Both the position numbers and the translations under genes were made by a program. This document shows positions 16,493-26,167 of a DNA stretch of 64,000 nt, in pieces. The notes beneath the pieces were generated by a model. That model did no database searches, had not been told where the DNA came from, and was given only the letters and a program-made list of their open reading frames with translations. This DNA is from Hymenobacter sp. GOD-10R (GTDB lineage Bacteria; Bacteroidota; Bacteroidia; Cytophagales; Hymenobacteraceae), in assembly GCF_035609205.1 (NCBI RefSeq), contig NZ_CP141184.1, positions 3,748,501 through 3,812,500 of the forward strand, in the 5' to 3' direction. Position 1 is the stretch's first letter. Each line of letters opens with the position of its first letter.

Positions 16493-19400
16493 ATGCAACC
16501 CACCCAAGTTGCCCCTTACAAACCCCAGAACCATATCCGCATCGTGACGGCGGCCGCTTTGTTCGACGGCCACGACGCGGCTATCAATGTGATGCGCCGC
16601 ATCATCCAGAGCAGCGGCGCTGAAGTAATTCACCTAGGCCACAACCGCGCCGTGCAGGAGATTGTGGACTGCGCCGTGCAGGAGGACGCCCAGGCCATTG
16701 CCATTACCAGCTACCAAGGCGGCCACAACGAGTACTTCAAGTACATGCACGACCTGCTGAAGGAGCGCGGCGCCGGCCACGTGAAGATCTTCGGCGGCGG
16801 TGGCGGCGTGATTCTGCCAACGGAAATTGCGGAACTGCACGCTTACGGTATCGAGCGCCTCTACTCCCCCGACGACGGCCGCGCCCTAGGTCTGCAAGGC
16901 ATGATCAACGACTTGCTCCAGCGCTGCGACTTCCCGACCGGCCAGAACCTGAACGGTGAAGTGACGCACGTAAAGGAGAAAGACGCTCGCAGCATTGGCC
17001 GCCTCATTTCGGCCGCCGAGAACTTCCCCGAGGAGTTTGAGCGGGTGAAAGGTCAGCTGATTGCCGATTTCCAGCAGTCGGAAAGCGCGGCCGATCAGCG
17101 GATCAACTCCGACGACCAGAAGAAAGCGCCCATCTTAGGTATCACCGGCACAGGTGGCGCGGGCAAATCGTCGCTGGTGGATGAGCTGGTGCGGCGCTTC
17201 CTCATGGACTTTCCCGACAAGACCATTGCCATCATCTCCGTCGACCCGAGCAAGCGCAAGACCGGCGGCGCCCTGCTCGGCGACCGGATTCGGATGAACG
17301 CCATCAACTCGCCGCGGGTGTACATGCGCAGCCTCGCCACGCGCCAGAGCAATCTAGCTTTGAGCCGCTACGTGCAAGACGCCGTAGACGTGGTACGCGC
17401 CGCCGAGTTCGACCTCATCATTCTGGAAACCAGCGGCATTGGGCAGTCTGACACCGAAATCATCGAGCACTCCGATGCGAGCCTCTACGTGATGACGCCC
17501 GAGTACGGCGCGGCCACGCAGCTGGAAAAGATCGACATGCTCGATTTCGCCGACGTAATTGCCCTCAATAAATTCGACAAGCGCGGCGCCCTTGATGCCC
17601 TGCGCGACGTACGCAAGCAGTACCAGCGCAACCACCAGCTCTGGGACCAGCCCCTGGACGAGATGCCGGTGTTCGGCACCATCGCCTCGCAATTCAACGA
17701 CCCTGGCATGAACCGGCTCTACCGTGCTATCCTCAGCATGCTGGAGCAGAAAACCGGGCTAGCTTTCGCCTCCCATCTCGAAACCAGTAAAGAGGACTCG
17801 GAGAAGATCTACATCATTCCGCCGCACCGCACGCGGTATCTATCTGAAATCGCCGAAACCAACCGTACCTATGATCTTTGGGTTCAGAAACAATCCGAGG
17901 TTGCCCAGCATCTTTTCGGGCTCTCCCAATCAATTGACGCCGTCCGAAGCCTCCAAACCGGAGGACATGGCAGCGGGAACAGCAGCGACGGACCCCAGGC
18001 CGGAGAACTCATCACCGGTTTGGAGAAAGCCTACGCGGAAATCAAGCTCCGGCTGGACGGCCAGAACTGGAAACTCCTGGAAACCTGGCCGCAGAAAGTA
18101 AAAGCCTACCGCGACCCGGAGTTCATTTTTAAGGTGCGAGACAAGGAAATCCGCATCAAGACGCACACCGAGAGCCTGTCGCACCTGCAAATTCCGAAGG
18201 TGAGCCTGCCCCGCTACACGGCCTGGGGCGACTTGCTGAAGTGGCAGCTCCAGGAAAACGTGCCGGGCGAATTTCCCTACACGGCCGGCGTGTTCCCCTT
18301 TAAGCGCGAGGGCGAAGACCCCACCCGCATGTTTGCCGGCGAAGGCGGCCCCGAACGCACCAACCGCCGCTTCCACTACGTGTCGGCCGGCTTGCCCGCC
18401 AAACGCCTAAGCACAGCCTTCGACTCGGTGACGCTCTACGGCGAAGACCCCGACCTACGCCCCGACATCTACGGCAAAATCGGCAACTCTGGCGTGAGCA
18501 TCGCCTGCCTCGACGACGCCAAGAAGCTCTACTCCGGCTTCAACCTCGCCGACCCCGCTACGTCGGTTAGCATGACCATCAACGGGCCAGCCGCGACCCT
18601 AGCTGCCTTCTTCATGAACGCCGCCATCGACCAGCAGTGCGAGCTGTATATCAAGGAGCACGGTCTGGAAGATGAAGTAAACCAGAAGATTGAGGCCATT
18701 TACCAAGGCTACGGCCAGCCCCGCCCCCGCTACCAGGGCGAGCTGCCCCAGGGCAACGACGGCCTAGGTCTGCTCCTGCTCGGCGTGACCGGCGACCAGG
18801 TGCTGCCCACCGAGGTGTACCAGCCCATCAAAGCGCGCACGCTCAGCCAAGTGCGCGGCACTGTGCAGGCCGACATCCTGAAGGAAGACCAGGCCCAAAA
18901 CACCTGCATCTTTAGCACCGAGTTTGCCCTGCGCCTCATGGGCGACGTGCAGGAGTACTTCATCACGGAGAAGGTACGCAACTTCTACTCGGTGAGTATC
19001 AGCGGCTACCACATTGCCGAGGCGGGCGCCAACCCCATCACGCAGCTAGCCCTCACGCTCTCCAACGGCTTCACCTTCGTGGAATACTACGTGAGCCGCG
19101 GCATGGACGTGAACGACTTCGCGCCCAACCTCTCCTTCTTCTTCTCCAACGGCATCGACCCCGAGTACGCCGTCATTGGGCGGGTGGCACGGCGCATCTG
19201 GGCCAAGGCTATGAAGCTGAAGTACGGCGCCAACGCCCGTTCGCAGATGCTGAAGTACCACATCCAGACCAGCGGCCGCAGCCTGCACGCCCAGGAAATC
19301 GACTTCAACGACATCCGCACCACGTTGCAGGCCCTCTACGCCATCTACGATAACTGCAACTCCCTGCATACCAACGCCTACGATGAGGCCATCACCACGC

Positions 19401-19954
19401 CCACCGAAGAATCAGTGCGCCGGGCCATGGCCATTCAGCTCATCATCAACCGCGAGCTAGGTTTGGCCAAAAACGAAAACCCGCTCCAAGGCTCCTTCAT
19501 TATCGAGGAGCTAACCGACCTAGTGGAAGAAGCGGTATTGCTGGAGTTCGACCGCATCACCGACCGCGGCGGCGTGCTGGGCGCCATGGAAACCATGTAC
19601 CAGCGCGGCAAGATTCAGGAGGAAAGCTTGTACTACGAGACGCTGAAGCACACGGGCGAGTACCCCATCATCGGCGTAAACACCTTCCTCTCCTCCAAAG
19701 GCTCGCCCACCATCATCCCCGCCGAGGTCATCCGCGCCACGGAAGCCGAAAAGCAGTACCAGATCGACATGCTAGGTCTGCTCCACGCTCGCCACGCCTC
19801 CGAAGCCCCACAGCGCCTGAAGCAGTTGCAACAGGTAGCGGTGCAGAACGGCAACCTGTTTGAAGAACTGATGGAAACGGTTAAGTTCTGCTCGCTCGGG
19901 CAGATTACGAATGCGTTGTTTGAAGTTGGGGGGCAGTATCGACGGAATATGTAA
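16493..19954 (+). CDS. icmF: fused acyl-CoA mutase, isobutyryl-CoA mutase type (IcmF)
   Basis: A 1153-residue adenosylcobalamin-dependent mutase fused to its G-protein chaperone. The B12-binding domain is at about 10-145 ([16 protein letters not shown], His ligand in DGH). The MeaI/ArgK-type GTPase begins near residue 215 with [17 protein letters not shown]. The mutase barrel covers about 560-1150 with [20 protein letters not shown]. The substrate-pocket words read GVFPF and QAQNT, where methylmalonyl-CoA mutases have Tyr and Arg; Phe and Gln are the isobutyryl-CoA mutase signature (recalled alignment). So it should interconvert isobutyryl-CoA and butyryl-CoA rather than methylmalonyl-CoA. 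The ATG at 16493 is chosen; a 15-residue extension to 16448 runs into the repeat element. Confidence 0.9.
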   Translation: MQPTQVAPYKPQNHIRIVTAAALFDGHDAAINVMRRIIQSSGAEVIHLGHNRAVQEIVDCAVQEDAQAIAITSYQGGHNEYFKYMHDLLKERGAGHVKIFGGGGGVILPTEIAELHAYGIERLYSPDDGRALGLQGMINDLLQRCDFPTGQNLNGEVTHVKEKDARSIGRLISAAENFPEEFERVKGQLIADFQQSESAADQRINSDDQKKAPILGITGTGGAGKSSLVDELVRRFLMDFPDKTIAIISVDPSKRKTGGALLGDRIRMNAINSPRVYMRSLATRQSNLALSRYVQDAVDVVRAAEFDLIILETSGIGQSDTEIIEHSDASLYVMTPEYGAATQLEKIDMLDFADVIALNKFDKRGALDALRDVRKQYQRNHQLWDQPLDEMPVFGTIASQFNDPGMNRLYRAILSMLEQKTGLAFASHLETSKEDSEKIYIIPPHRTRYLSEIAETNRTYDLWVQKQSEVAQHLFGLSQSIDAVRSLQTGGHGSGNSSDGPQAGELITGLEKAYAEIKLRLDGQNWKLLETWPQKVKAYRDPEFIFKVRDKEIRIKTHTESLSHLQIPKVSLPRYTAWGDLLKWQLQENVPGEFPYTAGVFPFKREGEDPTRMFAGEGGPERTNRRFHYVSAGLPAKRLSTAFDSVTLYGEDPDLRPDIYGKIGNSGVSIACLDDAKKLYSGFNLADPATSVSMTINGPAATLAAFFMNAAIDQQCELYIKEHGLEDEVNQKIEAIYQGYGQPRPRYQGELPQGNDGLGLLLLGVTGDQVLPTEVYQPIKARTLSQVRGTVQADILKEDQAQNTCIFSTEFALRLMGDVQEYFITEKVRNFYSVSISGYHIAEAGANPITQLALTLSNGFTFVEYYVSRGMDVNDFAPNLSFFFSNGIDPEYAVIGRVARRIWAKAMKLKYGANARSQMLKYHIQTSGRSLHAQEIDFNDIRTTLQALYAIYDNCNSLHTNAYDEAITTPTEESVRRAMAIQLIINRELGLAKNENPLQGSFIIEELTDLVEEAVLLEFDRITDRGGVLGAMETMYQRGKIQEESLYYETLKHTGEYPIIGVNTFLSSKGSPTIIPAEVIRATEAEKQYQIDMLGLLHARHASEAPQRLKQLQQVAVQNGNLFEELMETVKFCSLGQITNALFEVGGQYRRNM

Positions 19955-19975
19955 AATGGGGGCTATTAGTTAAAA

Positions 19976-20022
19976 AATTAGAGAAGTATGCTACCTTGTC
20001 GAGGTAGCATACTTCTCTAATT
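19976..20022. terminator. terminator, 21-bp perfect stem
   Basis: AATTAGAGAAGTATGCTACC(T) pairs perfectly with its complement around the loop TGTCG. It separates icmF from the A+T-rich TIR gene. Confidence 0.75.
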
Positions 20023-20061
20023 GAAAACATTGCTCATCTTTAATAACTATTTACAACTGAC

Positions 20062-21222
20062 ATGCACGACAAAGTATTTATCAGTTATGCAAAGGAGGAT
20101 TATAGATTCGCAGAATCTCTATATAATTTTTTAAATTCCAACAATTTCCAGCCTTGGATTGATAAAAAAGGAATTCTACCAGGGCAAGACTGGAATTTTA
20201 TCATAAGAAAAGCGCTAAGAGAAGCTAATTACATCATCCTATTACTTTCTGATACTTCTGTTCAAAAGCGAGGATATGTACAAAGAGAGTTTAAGTTAGC
20301 TCTTGAATATTATGAGGAAAAACTAGAAGATGATATCTATCTAATCCCTTTAAAGATCAATGATTGCCAAGTTCCAGATAGATTATCTAAGTTTCAATGA
20401 ATATAATATAACAGCAGTGAGTGCTTCGAATTAATACTAAAATCTCTAAGCACTCAAAGACAAAAGTATGTAGATATTGAAAGAAAGCAAATTGCTGCTA
20501 GGGAGCTATTTGCATATTCAGAAAAAAGTCATACATACGAATATAACCAAGAAATATCTTTCCATATTAGTACTCACTATTTTCAATTTGATGACGAAAG
20601 TTATCAATCTCTGGTGGAGTTAAATTCGTTAATAAAGGGTAAAGTGACAGGTCATGTTGTTAATAGCAGAAAAGATTTTCTTGACCTGAACGGCAGCATT
20701 ATTAATCTTGATTATATTGGGCCTGATTGGTATCATGATATATCCTACTCGCCTAACCTGATATCCAAATCAGTTATCAGTATTAACGCCAATAATTACA
20801 ACTTTACTGGTGGCGCTCACGGAAATAGCCATATCACAGGATTAAACTATCATCTTGATCCTTTATTCATAATAAATATAGAAGAACTATTTTCGTATAA
20901 AGACCATGACAATGTACTAGCATTCTTGTCATCATACTGCCATGAAGAGTTGAAGAAGATATACATTGATTGGCTAGACATTGACACTACAAGCGAAGAG
21001 TTTAATCCAGATACTATTTTCTGGGAAGGAAGCCTCACACCAGAGTGGAAAAATTTTTCTAACTATTTTATCTCAAAAAATGGTTTAGAAATAATATTCA
21101 ATACTTACTCAGTAAGTAGCTATGCCTTCGGACTGCATATAATTCCTATTCACTATGAACAGTTTATAAAAGTTATAGAAGATACCGAGCAAATACAGTC
21201 TTTGATTGAAAAGTTAAAGTAA
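20062..21222 (+). pseudogene. TIR domain-DUF3298 protein interrupted by two in-frame stops
   Basis: Residues 1-112 form a TIR domain: KVFISYAKEDYRFAESLYNF, WIDKKGILPGQDW, YIILLLSDTSVQKRGYVQRE, with Glu76 at the expected NADase position. TGA (20398) and TAA (20404) then occur two codons apart, after KFQ, where TIR domains usually read FQW. The same frame stays open for a further 271 codons to 21222: first a helical segment (ERKQIAARELFAYSEKS), then a DUF3298/RsiV-like domain (NYNFTGGAHGNSHITGLNYH; YSVSSYAFGLHIIPIHYEQF). Both stops could arise by single transitions (TGG to TGA, CAA to TAA). A second start at about 20614 could yield the C-terminal part alone. The gene is far more A+T-rich than its neighbours, suggesting transfer. 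Confidence 0.7.
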
Positions 21223-21227
21223 ATCTT

Positions 21228-21290
21228 CAACTGGCGCGAGTTTATAACTCGTGCCTAGCTTTGGGTGGAGGTTGTACCTCTACTGTCGCA
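21228..21290 (+). repeat. two-hairpin intergenic repeat, copy A
   Basis: GCGCGAGTTTATAACTCGTGCC is followed by TAGCTTTGGG and then GTGGAGGTTGTACCTCTAC. Each block is a small imperfect hairpin. It is one of at least four clear copies between 21.2 and 23.8 kb. Confidence 0.65.
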
Positions 21291-21358
21291 TCAGTGGTGA
21301 GCTAGCATTACACTATAGTGACATAACCTAAAATGCCGAATAGGCTCTAGGCATTAAC

Positions 21359-21814
21359 ATGAAATTAAGATTTTCAAGATACTCTTCCCTTATTTTATCA
21401 CTATTACTATTTAGCTACTCTCATGCAAAAGCTCAGATAGTAGGCGACTGGCAAGAGGGAAGTAAGATTGTTTCATCAAGCTATAGAAACAAATATACGT
21501 TCCGGTCTAATGGCACCTTTGCATATAACACTGATGAAGAAGATGGCTTAAGGAGTATTATTTCATTAGAAGGTCTATACAAACTAAAGAAGGATAGCTT
21601 ATTTCTGAAGCCCCTGTACTATGTCGAAAACCGCGGTACACATCTTGACAGGAGTATGATAACTACAGGCAATAATTCATGGGAGATGAGCGGAGGCAAG
21701 AATGTTAAGAAAAAGGTTCTCAATCCTGTTTGGTATTCCCTCATCTTCAAGCAGAACTCGGTTAAATCGTTGATCGAAATAGATTATGTACCCTATTATA
21801 AGATACATAGGTAA
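21359..21814 (+). CDS. secreted hypothetical protein, A+T-rich
   Basis: A 151-residue protein with a signal peptide (YSSLILSLLLFSYSHAKA-Q, cleavage near residue 25). The mature part opens IVGDWQEGSKI and continues YTFRSNGTFAYNTDEEDGL and LEGLYKLKKDSLFLKPLYYV, a pattern of lipocalin-like 'how much does it deviate from baseline' beta proteins, but no family can be fixed. Base composition is clearly more A+T-rich than the surroundings, like the TIR gene before it. Hairpin repeats flank it on both sides. Confidence 0.65.
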   Translation: MKLRFSRYSSLILSLLLFSYSHAKAQIVGDWQEGSKIVSSSYRNKYTFRSNGTFAYNTDEEDGLRSIISLEGLYKLKKDSLFLKPLYYVENRGTHLDRSMITTGNNSWEMSGGKNVKKKVLNPVWYSLIFKQNSVKSLIEIDYVPYYKIHR

Positions 21815-21816
21815 TT

Positions 21817-21894
21817 CCCAAAGCTAGGTGCGAGTTATAGACTCGCACCTAGCTTTGGGTGGAGGTTATACCTCCACTGCCGCGTCGCTGGGAG
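21817..21894 (+). repeat. two-hairpin repeat, copy B, doubling as terminator
   Basis: CCCAAAGCTAGGTGCGAGT pairs with ACTCGCACCTAGCTTTGGG (19-base arms, loop TATAG), followed by GTGGAGGTTATACCTCCAC. It begins three bases after the preceding stop codon and probably terminates that gene. Confidence 0.7.
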
Positions 21895-21925
21895 GCATTC
21901 GGGCGGCGCGGGTTGTATGCTGCGG

Positions 21926-22081
21926 TTACTCAGCCGCCAGCAGCGCCGTTACTTCCTGCTTCAGTTGTGGCAGGTGGCGCACCACGATGCTCCACACTAT
22001 CTCATCCGACACGGAATCGTAGCCGTGAATGATGCAGTTGCGAGGAGCTATAAGGCAATTCGTTTTGGAAGCCTTGCCGCG
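21926..22081 (-). pseudogene. remnant of a HepT-like (DUF86, HEPN) toxin, C-terminal part
   Basis: Read on the minus strand, about 52 codons end at the TAA (21926-21928) and give APRNCIIHGYDSVSDEIVW followed by SIVVRHLPQLKQEV. The RNCIIH word is the R-x4-H motif of HEPN ribonucleases, and the tail matches HepT toxins. The frame is closed by an upstream TAG near 22084, and the N-terminal half and the MntA-type antitoxin are gone. The intact system was presumably cut by the insertion or rearrangement that put the permease gene here. Confidence 0.7.
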
Positions 22082-22133
22082 CTAGTAGCAAATTGATAGC
22101 AACCCCTTAGCGACAAAACGAGTTACCTGGAGC

Positions 22134-23540
22134 ATGAAAGTTCCAGAAAAGCCACCCGTCGCTGCTCCCATAACGCTTGTTCGAGCCTTTGGCGTAGTTA
22201 GTGGCACGTTGCTGGTGGCGGGCATCGTGATTGGGTCCGGCGTCTTTAAGAAGATTGTGCCGCTGACCCAGAGTGGCTTGAGCGCGGAGTGGATTCTGGC
22301 CGCCTGGATGGTGGCGGGCCTGATTACCATCTGCGGTGCGCTGAACCTGTCGGGCATGGCCTCGCTCACCGAAGAATCGGGTGGCATCTACGAGTACCTG
22401 CGGCTGTCGTTTGGCAATCTCGCATCGTTCCTGTTCGGGTGGACGGATTTTGCCATCATCGGTTCTGCTTCGGTGGCGGCGTTGGCCTTCATTTTCGCCC
22501 AATCCATCAACGCGTTGGTACCCCTACCTAACCCGGCCCAGGCCTGGGCGCACCTCTCCATCGGCCAACTGGTTTATCCCTTCGCCGACTCCGGCATCAA
22601 GCTCCTAGCCATCGGCACCACGGCAGCACTCACCTGGGTGAATTACCGCGGGGTGAGCGGCAGCGGACGGCTCAGCAACATCTTCACGGCGGCCAAAATC
22701 GCGGGTATTCTGCTGCTCATCTTCGCGGGCGTGTTTCTGGCTTCGCCAAACTCTGGCGACACGTCGGCGGCGGTAGTGCCCACGCGAAACGTGTCGCTGG
22801 CCAGTGCCTTTTTTGGCGCCCTGCTCAGCGTGTTCTGGGCCTACGACGGCTGGGTAGACCTCTCCTTTGTCACGGGCGAAATCAAAAACCCGCGGCGCAA
22901 TGTGCCCCGCGCCATCGTTGGCGGGGTCAGCATAGCCATTGTGCTGTACGTGCTGATCAACTACGTGTACCTGCACACGTTGCCTCTGGCCCAGCTGGCG
23001 GCGATAGGTCCAAACGAAATTGGGGCGTCCGTGGTGGCGGAGGCCTTGCTGGGCAAGTGGGGCAAAACCGGCGTCACGGTCTTAATTCTGGTGAGTGTGT
23101 TCGGCACCCTTAACGCGGTGCTGCTCTCGCACACCCGCGTGCACTTCCGCATGGCGCAGGAAGGCTTTTTCTTCCGGTCGGCCGCGACGGTGCACTCCCA
23201 CTACCGCACGCCCTACCGCGCCCTTGCTTACACCCTAACGTGGAGCAGCCTGCTCATTATCTCCGGCACCTTCGAGCGCCTAACTGACCTGGTTATTTTT
23301 GCTACTTTCCTCTTTTATGGCTTGCTGGCCGTGGCCGTGGTGAAAATGAAATGGCAAGGCCGTATTCCAGGCCCAGTGCCTGGCTTTCCGTTCGTGCAAA
23401 TCGTGCTCATCCTGTTTGCCCTCACCTTCACTGGCCATACACTGATTACGCAGCCTACCCAGTCGCTTTTGGGCCTAGGACTGATTCTGACGGGACTTCC
23501 GTTTTTCGTGTACTTCCGTCGGCAGCAAACGCGCGCCTAG
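22134..23540 (+). CDS. APC family amino acid permease
   Basis: A 468-residue transporter with about 12 membrane helices. The first helix carries the APC signature (GTLLVAGIVIGSGVFKKIVP) and the second region reads SGMASLTEESGGIYEYLRLS. Further support comes from FWAYDGWVDLSFVTGEIKNP and RRNVPRAIVGG. It resembles the LAT-like group of amino-acid exchangers. The ATG at 22134 leaves a short charged N-terminus. The gene is GC-rich like the main chromosome although it lies among A+T-rich accessory genes. The substrate is not predictable. Confidence 0.9.
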   Translation: MKVPEKPPVAAPITLVRAFGVVSGTLLVAGIVIGSGVFKKIVPLTQSGLSAEWILAAWMVAGLITICGALNLSGMASLTEESGGIYEYLRLSFGNLASFLFGWTDFAIIGSASVAALAFIFAQSINALVPLPNPAQAWAHLSIGQLVYPFADSGIKLLAIGTTAALTWVNYRGVSGSGRLSNIFTAAKIAGILLLIFAGVFLASPNSGDTSAAVVPTRNVSLASAFFGALLSVFWAYDGWVDLSFVTGEIKNPRRNVPRAIVGGVSIAIVLYVLINYVYLHTLPLAQLAAIGPNEIGASVVAEALLGKWGKTGVTVLILVSVFGTLNAVLLSHTRVHFRMAQEGFFFRSAATVHSHYRTPYRALAYTLTWSSLLIISGTFERLTDLVIFATFLFYGLLAVAVVKMKWQGRIPGPVPGFPFVQIVLILFALTFTGHTLITQPTQSLLGLGLILTGLPFFVYFRRQQTRA

Positions 23541-23559
23541 CAAACGAATGGCCTACCTC

Positions 23560-23639
23560 CAACTGGCGCGAGTTTAGCGCAGCGTAACTCGTGCCTAGCA
23601 TTGAGTGGAGGTTGTACCTCCACTGCCACGTTAGCGGCA
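23560..23639 (+). repeat. two-hairpin repeat, copy C
   Basis: CTGGCGCGAGTTTAGCGCAG then TAACTCGTGCCTAGCATTGA and GTGGAGGTTGTACCTCCAC. Same architecture as copies A and B, with a longer first loop, directly downstream of the permease gene. Confidence 0.65.
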
Positions 23640-23699
23640 AGTCGGTACTGCGCCGCTTGTTCAACTGGCCACAACGATTTCGTTCTGACGTGGAAGGCG

Positions 23700-23752
23700 C
23701 AGCCTCCCGTCAAGATTGGCGTACAACCTCCACCCAAAGCTAGGTGCAAATT
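23700..23752 (-). repeat. two-hairpin repeat, copy D (inverted, partial)
   Basis: Reads on the minus strand TTTGCACCTAGCTTTGGG then TGGAGGTTGTACGCC, matching the second half of copies A-C. The opposite orientation to copy C makes the pair flank about 60 bases. Fragments of the same family also occur near 24396-24412 and 25293-25323. Confidence 0.55.
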
Positions 23753-23819
23753 AATTACTACTTATATACCACGCTAAAATACACCAGTTGAAAATACAAA
23801 ATAACATTTTACTATTACG

Positions 23820-24389
23820 ATGAAACTTCTCTTTACTCTCATATTATATCTTGCATACATAAACGCATCAGCCCAAAAAATGCACACAACTACGGGAGCA
23901 CATGATTCAATAGATTTATCTATTGCTACTCAGTATTTAAATAAAAAACTTGGAGCTGATTATGTTCAAGCTCACCTAAAATACGTAGGTCATTACCAAA
24001 GCGTATTGCATATGATTACATTTGAAATTATGCCAAACCTAAATAATAAAAATTTAATAATAATCTCTATTAACGACGAGGAAGTAGAAAGCAAACACAA
24101 TAGCAAAATAGAACTAAATGATATTAATCTATACAAACAAGGTAGACCGTCCCCTAATATATTTTACAATAAATGCTATGCATTTGAGCAGGCTAAAAAA
24201 GCTAATCTCAGCAAAGGAATTAAGGAGTGGGGAATTGAAATAGATGGTGTAGCAGACAAAGTTTCTTGGGTTGTAAGTTCGTATACAGAGGAACAGTATG
24301 ATCCGATATGGTCAGCACATGGAAAGTGCGTGGATATTGATATCAGGACAGGTAAAGCTAATCTCAGGTCTTGGCGTGGGATAGAATAA
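23820..24389 (+). CDS. secreted hypothetical protein, A+T-rich
   Basis: A 189-residue protein with signal MKLLFTLILYLAYINASA-Q. The mature part (LSIATQYLNKKLGADYVQAH, MITFEIMPNLNNKNLIIISI, KGIKEWGIEIDGVADKVSWV) resembles small PepSY-like or phage-independent periplasmic proteins only vaguely; no family is assigned. The DNA is strongly A+T-rich compared with the permease before it. It is a single gene set between hairpin repeats. Confidence 0.6.
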   Translation: MKLLFTLILYLAYINASAQKMHTTTGAHDSIDLSIATQYLNKKLGADYVQAHLKYVGHYQSVLHMITFEIMPNLNNKNLIIISINDEEVESKHNSKIELNDINLYKQGRPSPNIFYNKCYAFEQAKKANLSKGIKEWGIEIDGVADKVSWVVSSYTEEQYDPIWSAHGKCVDIDIRTGKANLRSWRGIE

Positions 24390-24551
24390 ACCCATTCAAC
24401 TAGCGCGAGTTTAGACGAAGCAATCCTCGCTAGCTACATCTAGCAATCTTTCTATCGGTCACATATTTATGTGATTGATAGTATCCTGCTAGTAGCCGTT
24501 CTTTACCTTGAGCTGGCACGTACTTCCCTCTGATAGAGTCCAAGTTTTCAG

Positions 24552-24586
24552 GGCGCTAAATCGCAAAGCATGGCAGCTTTAGCGCC
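24552..24586. terminator. hairpin, possible terminator
   Basis: GGCGCTAAA and TTTAGCGCC, nine-base arms around a 17-base loop, in the gap between the A+T-rich gene and the DUF1579 gene. Confidence 0.4.
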
Positions 24587-24663
24587 TTACCCTTGAACAA
24601 GAAGGTTTCTCCTTTAGGAATGCAGCCAACGGTTTTCCTCCCAAACCATTACGCCTCCTCTAC

Positions 24664-25266
24664 ATGAAACTTCTTGCATTGACCGCGCTTTCAAGCCTAT
24701 GCTTAGCCCATGGTGCGCTGGGCCAACAATCGCTCGCCGCGACCAAAGCCAAAGCATCGGCCCCTGTACCTTCCGTAACCCATGAGCACTCTAGCGCGGC
24801 TGACGAATTCCATAAGATGCTGGCGCGGTCGAATGGCAGTTGGACTGGTCAGGCCACGATAACGTTTTCCCCGGATGCTCCCCCCATGACCAGTACCTCT
24901 ACCCTGACCAATCACATGGCGATGGGCGGGCTCTACCAAGTCTCGGAAATCACCTATGTAATTACGGGCAAGCCGACTACCGGAATTCGGGTAACTGGCT
25001 ACGATGCCAACAAAAAGATATTCACCCGCGCCATGATTCAGGATGGCGGCAACGGAGTAGCCATGGAAGGCCCGTGGGATGCATCCGCAAAGACCATGAC
25101 GTTTCGCTACCAACAGATGAACAACGCCACGGGCAAAGCAGCGGATATGAAGGAAGTCTACACCATTGTGGATGCAAATACCGAGGTGCTCGAACTCTAC
25201 CGGCTAGATCCACAAACCAGCCAGGAATCGAAGATCCTGCATGTGAAGTGGACCCGAAACCAATAG
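24664..25266 (+). CDS. secreted DUF1579 domain protein
   Basis: A 200-residue protein with signal MKLLALTALSSLCLAHGALG-Q. The DUF1579 domain covers about 50-198: LARSNGSWTGQATITFSPDA, TLTNHMAMGGLYQVSEITYV, GIRVTGYDANKKIFTRAMIQ and ELYRLDPQTSQESKILHVKW. The family is a lipocalin-like barrel of unknown ligand. Composition is back to the normal GC-rich chromosomal type. Stand-alone gene. Confidence 0.85.
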   Translation: MKLLALTALSSLCLAHGALGQQSLAATKAKASAPVPSVTHEHSSAADEFHKMLARSNGSWTGQATITFSPDAPPMTSTSTLTNHMAMGGLYQVSEITYVITGKPTTGIRVTGYDANKKIFTRAMIQDGGNGVAMEGPWDASAKTMTFRYQQMNNATGKAADMKEVYTIVDANTEVLELYRLDPQTSQESKILHVKWTRNQ

Positions 25267-25332
25267 CGCCAAAGAGCATTCTTTAATATTTCGCGCGTTG
25301 AGCAACATAACTCGTGTCTAGCTTACCACCTT

Positions 25333-25640
25333 TCAGTCAAGCATCGCAAGGTTGCGAAACTTTCGCTGGCCACTACCCACCACAATGGCGACGCGCCTTT
25401 TGGTAGTATTCCCCATCATCTTACAGCCCATTCCGGCCGCCCCTACAATCTGGCCGGATCGGACAACGGATGCATCTAGGCCGCTGTTGAGCAAGAGCTG
25501 TTCGGCCTGCCAGCGCCCACGTACCCATGCATGCACTCGTGGCGTCGGGCGCGGCACCTAGGAAGAGAACGTAAATTAGGCGACGCACGCCGCAGGTTCG
25601 GCACGCTGTCACGATGGTTCTGCAAACCACTCCTCTTCGC
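25333..25640 (-). pseudogene. NAD(P)H-binding (NmrA/atypical SDR) protein fragment with a 4-bp duplication
   Basis: On the minus strand one frame gives TACRTCGVRRLIYVLFLGAA then PDATSAC; a second frame gives WVRGRWQAEQLLLNSGLDAS then VVRSGQIVGAAGMGCKMM and VVGSGQRKFRNLAMLD, stopping at 25333. Together these are the middle of an NmrA-like or epimerase-like protein. The join is at TGCATGCA near 25530; removing one TGCA restores a single frame (ATSAWVRGRW). The N-terminal Rossmann motif and the C-terminus are missing. Confidence 0.65.
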
Positions 25641-25642
25641 AT

Positions 25643-26167
25643 TTACAAGGCCTTGCGCCGCCTCAGGGCATGTTGAGGGCTTAGCGTGTAAACAGCCTTT
25701 ACAGCTTTCAAGACCTGCTGCATCGAGACGGGATCATATCTCTTTGAATAATCTCGCACCCGGCAGCAGCCAAATCTTAGATTTTAGCAGCATCACAGGC
25801 TAAACAGCAGACTACATAGCCGTTCACAAGCAAGACTTAGGCAGCATGCCTCCAGACATATCCTGATGCTCTAACGATCAGAATTCTTTTTATGTGGCTA
25901 TGTCTTTGGCGCTTGTTTTATAAGCCAAAGGTATCAATTAGAGCAGGCGCAGCTGTAGCCAAATCCTAGGTTATTGTAGTCAAAGAGAGCGTTGTTAGCT
26001 TAACTATTGGGTTGCTTAGTTTGCGTTTATGCTTGTGCAACAAACCGTCGCTCTCTGCTGCTCCCCGAATTGAATGGCATAAATAATGGTAAAAAGTCCT
26101 ATAGAACTGAGGAAAGCACAAATCGTGCACTCAGCTTATTATGAGTTGAACTATTCTTTATAAATAC
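25643..26167. other. intergenic region, no gene supported
   Basis: A reading frame at 25531-25803 (+) lies opposite the pseudogene and has no family features. The remainder is A+T-richer and holds the promoter region of the large surface protein at 26168. No hairpin or promoter box was convincing. Confidence 0.4.

Noticed and set aside
25531-25803. 90-codon plus-strand ORF
   Set aside because: It lies opposite the NAD(P)-binding pseudogene and shows no domain, signal or promoter.
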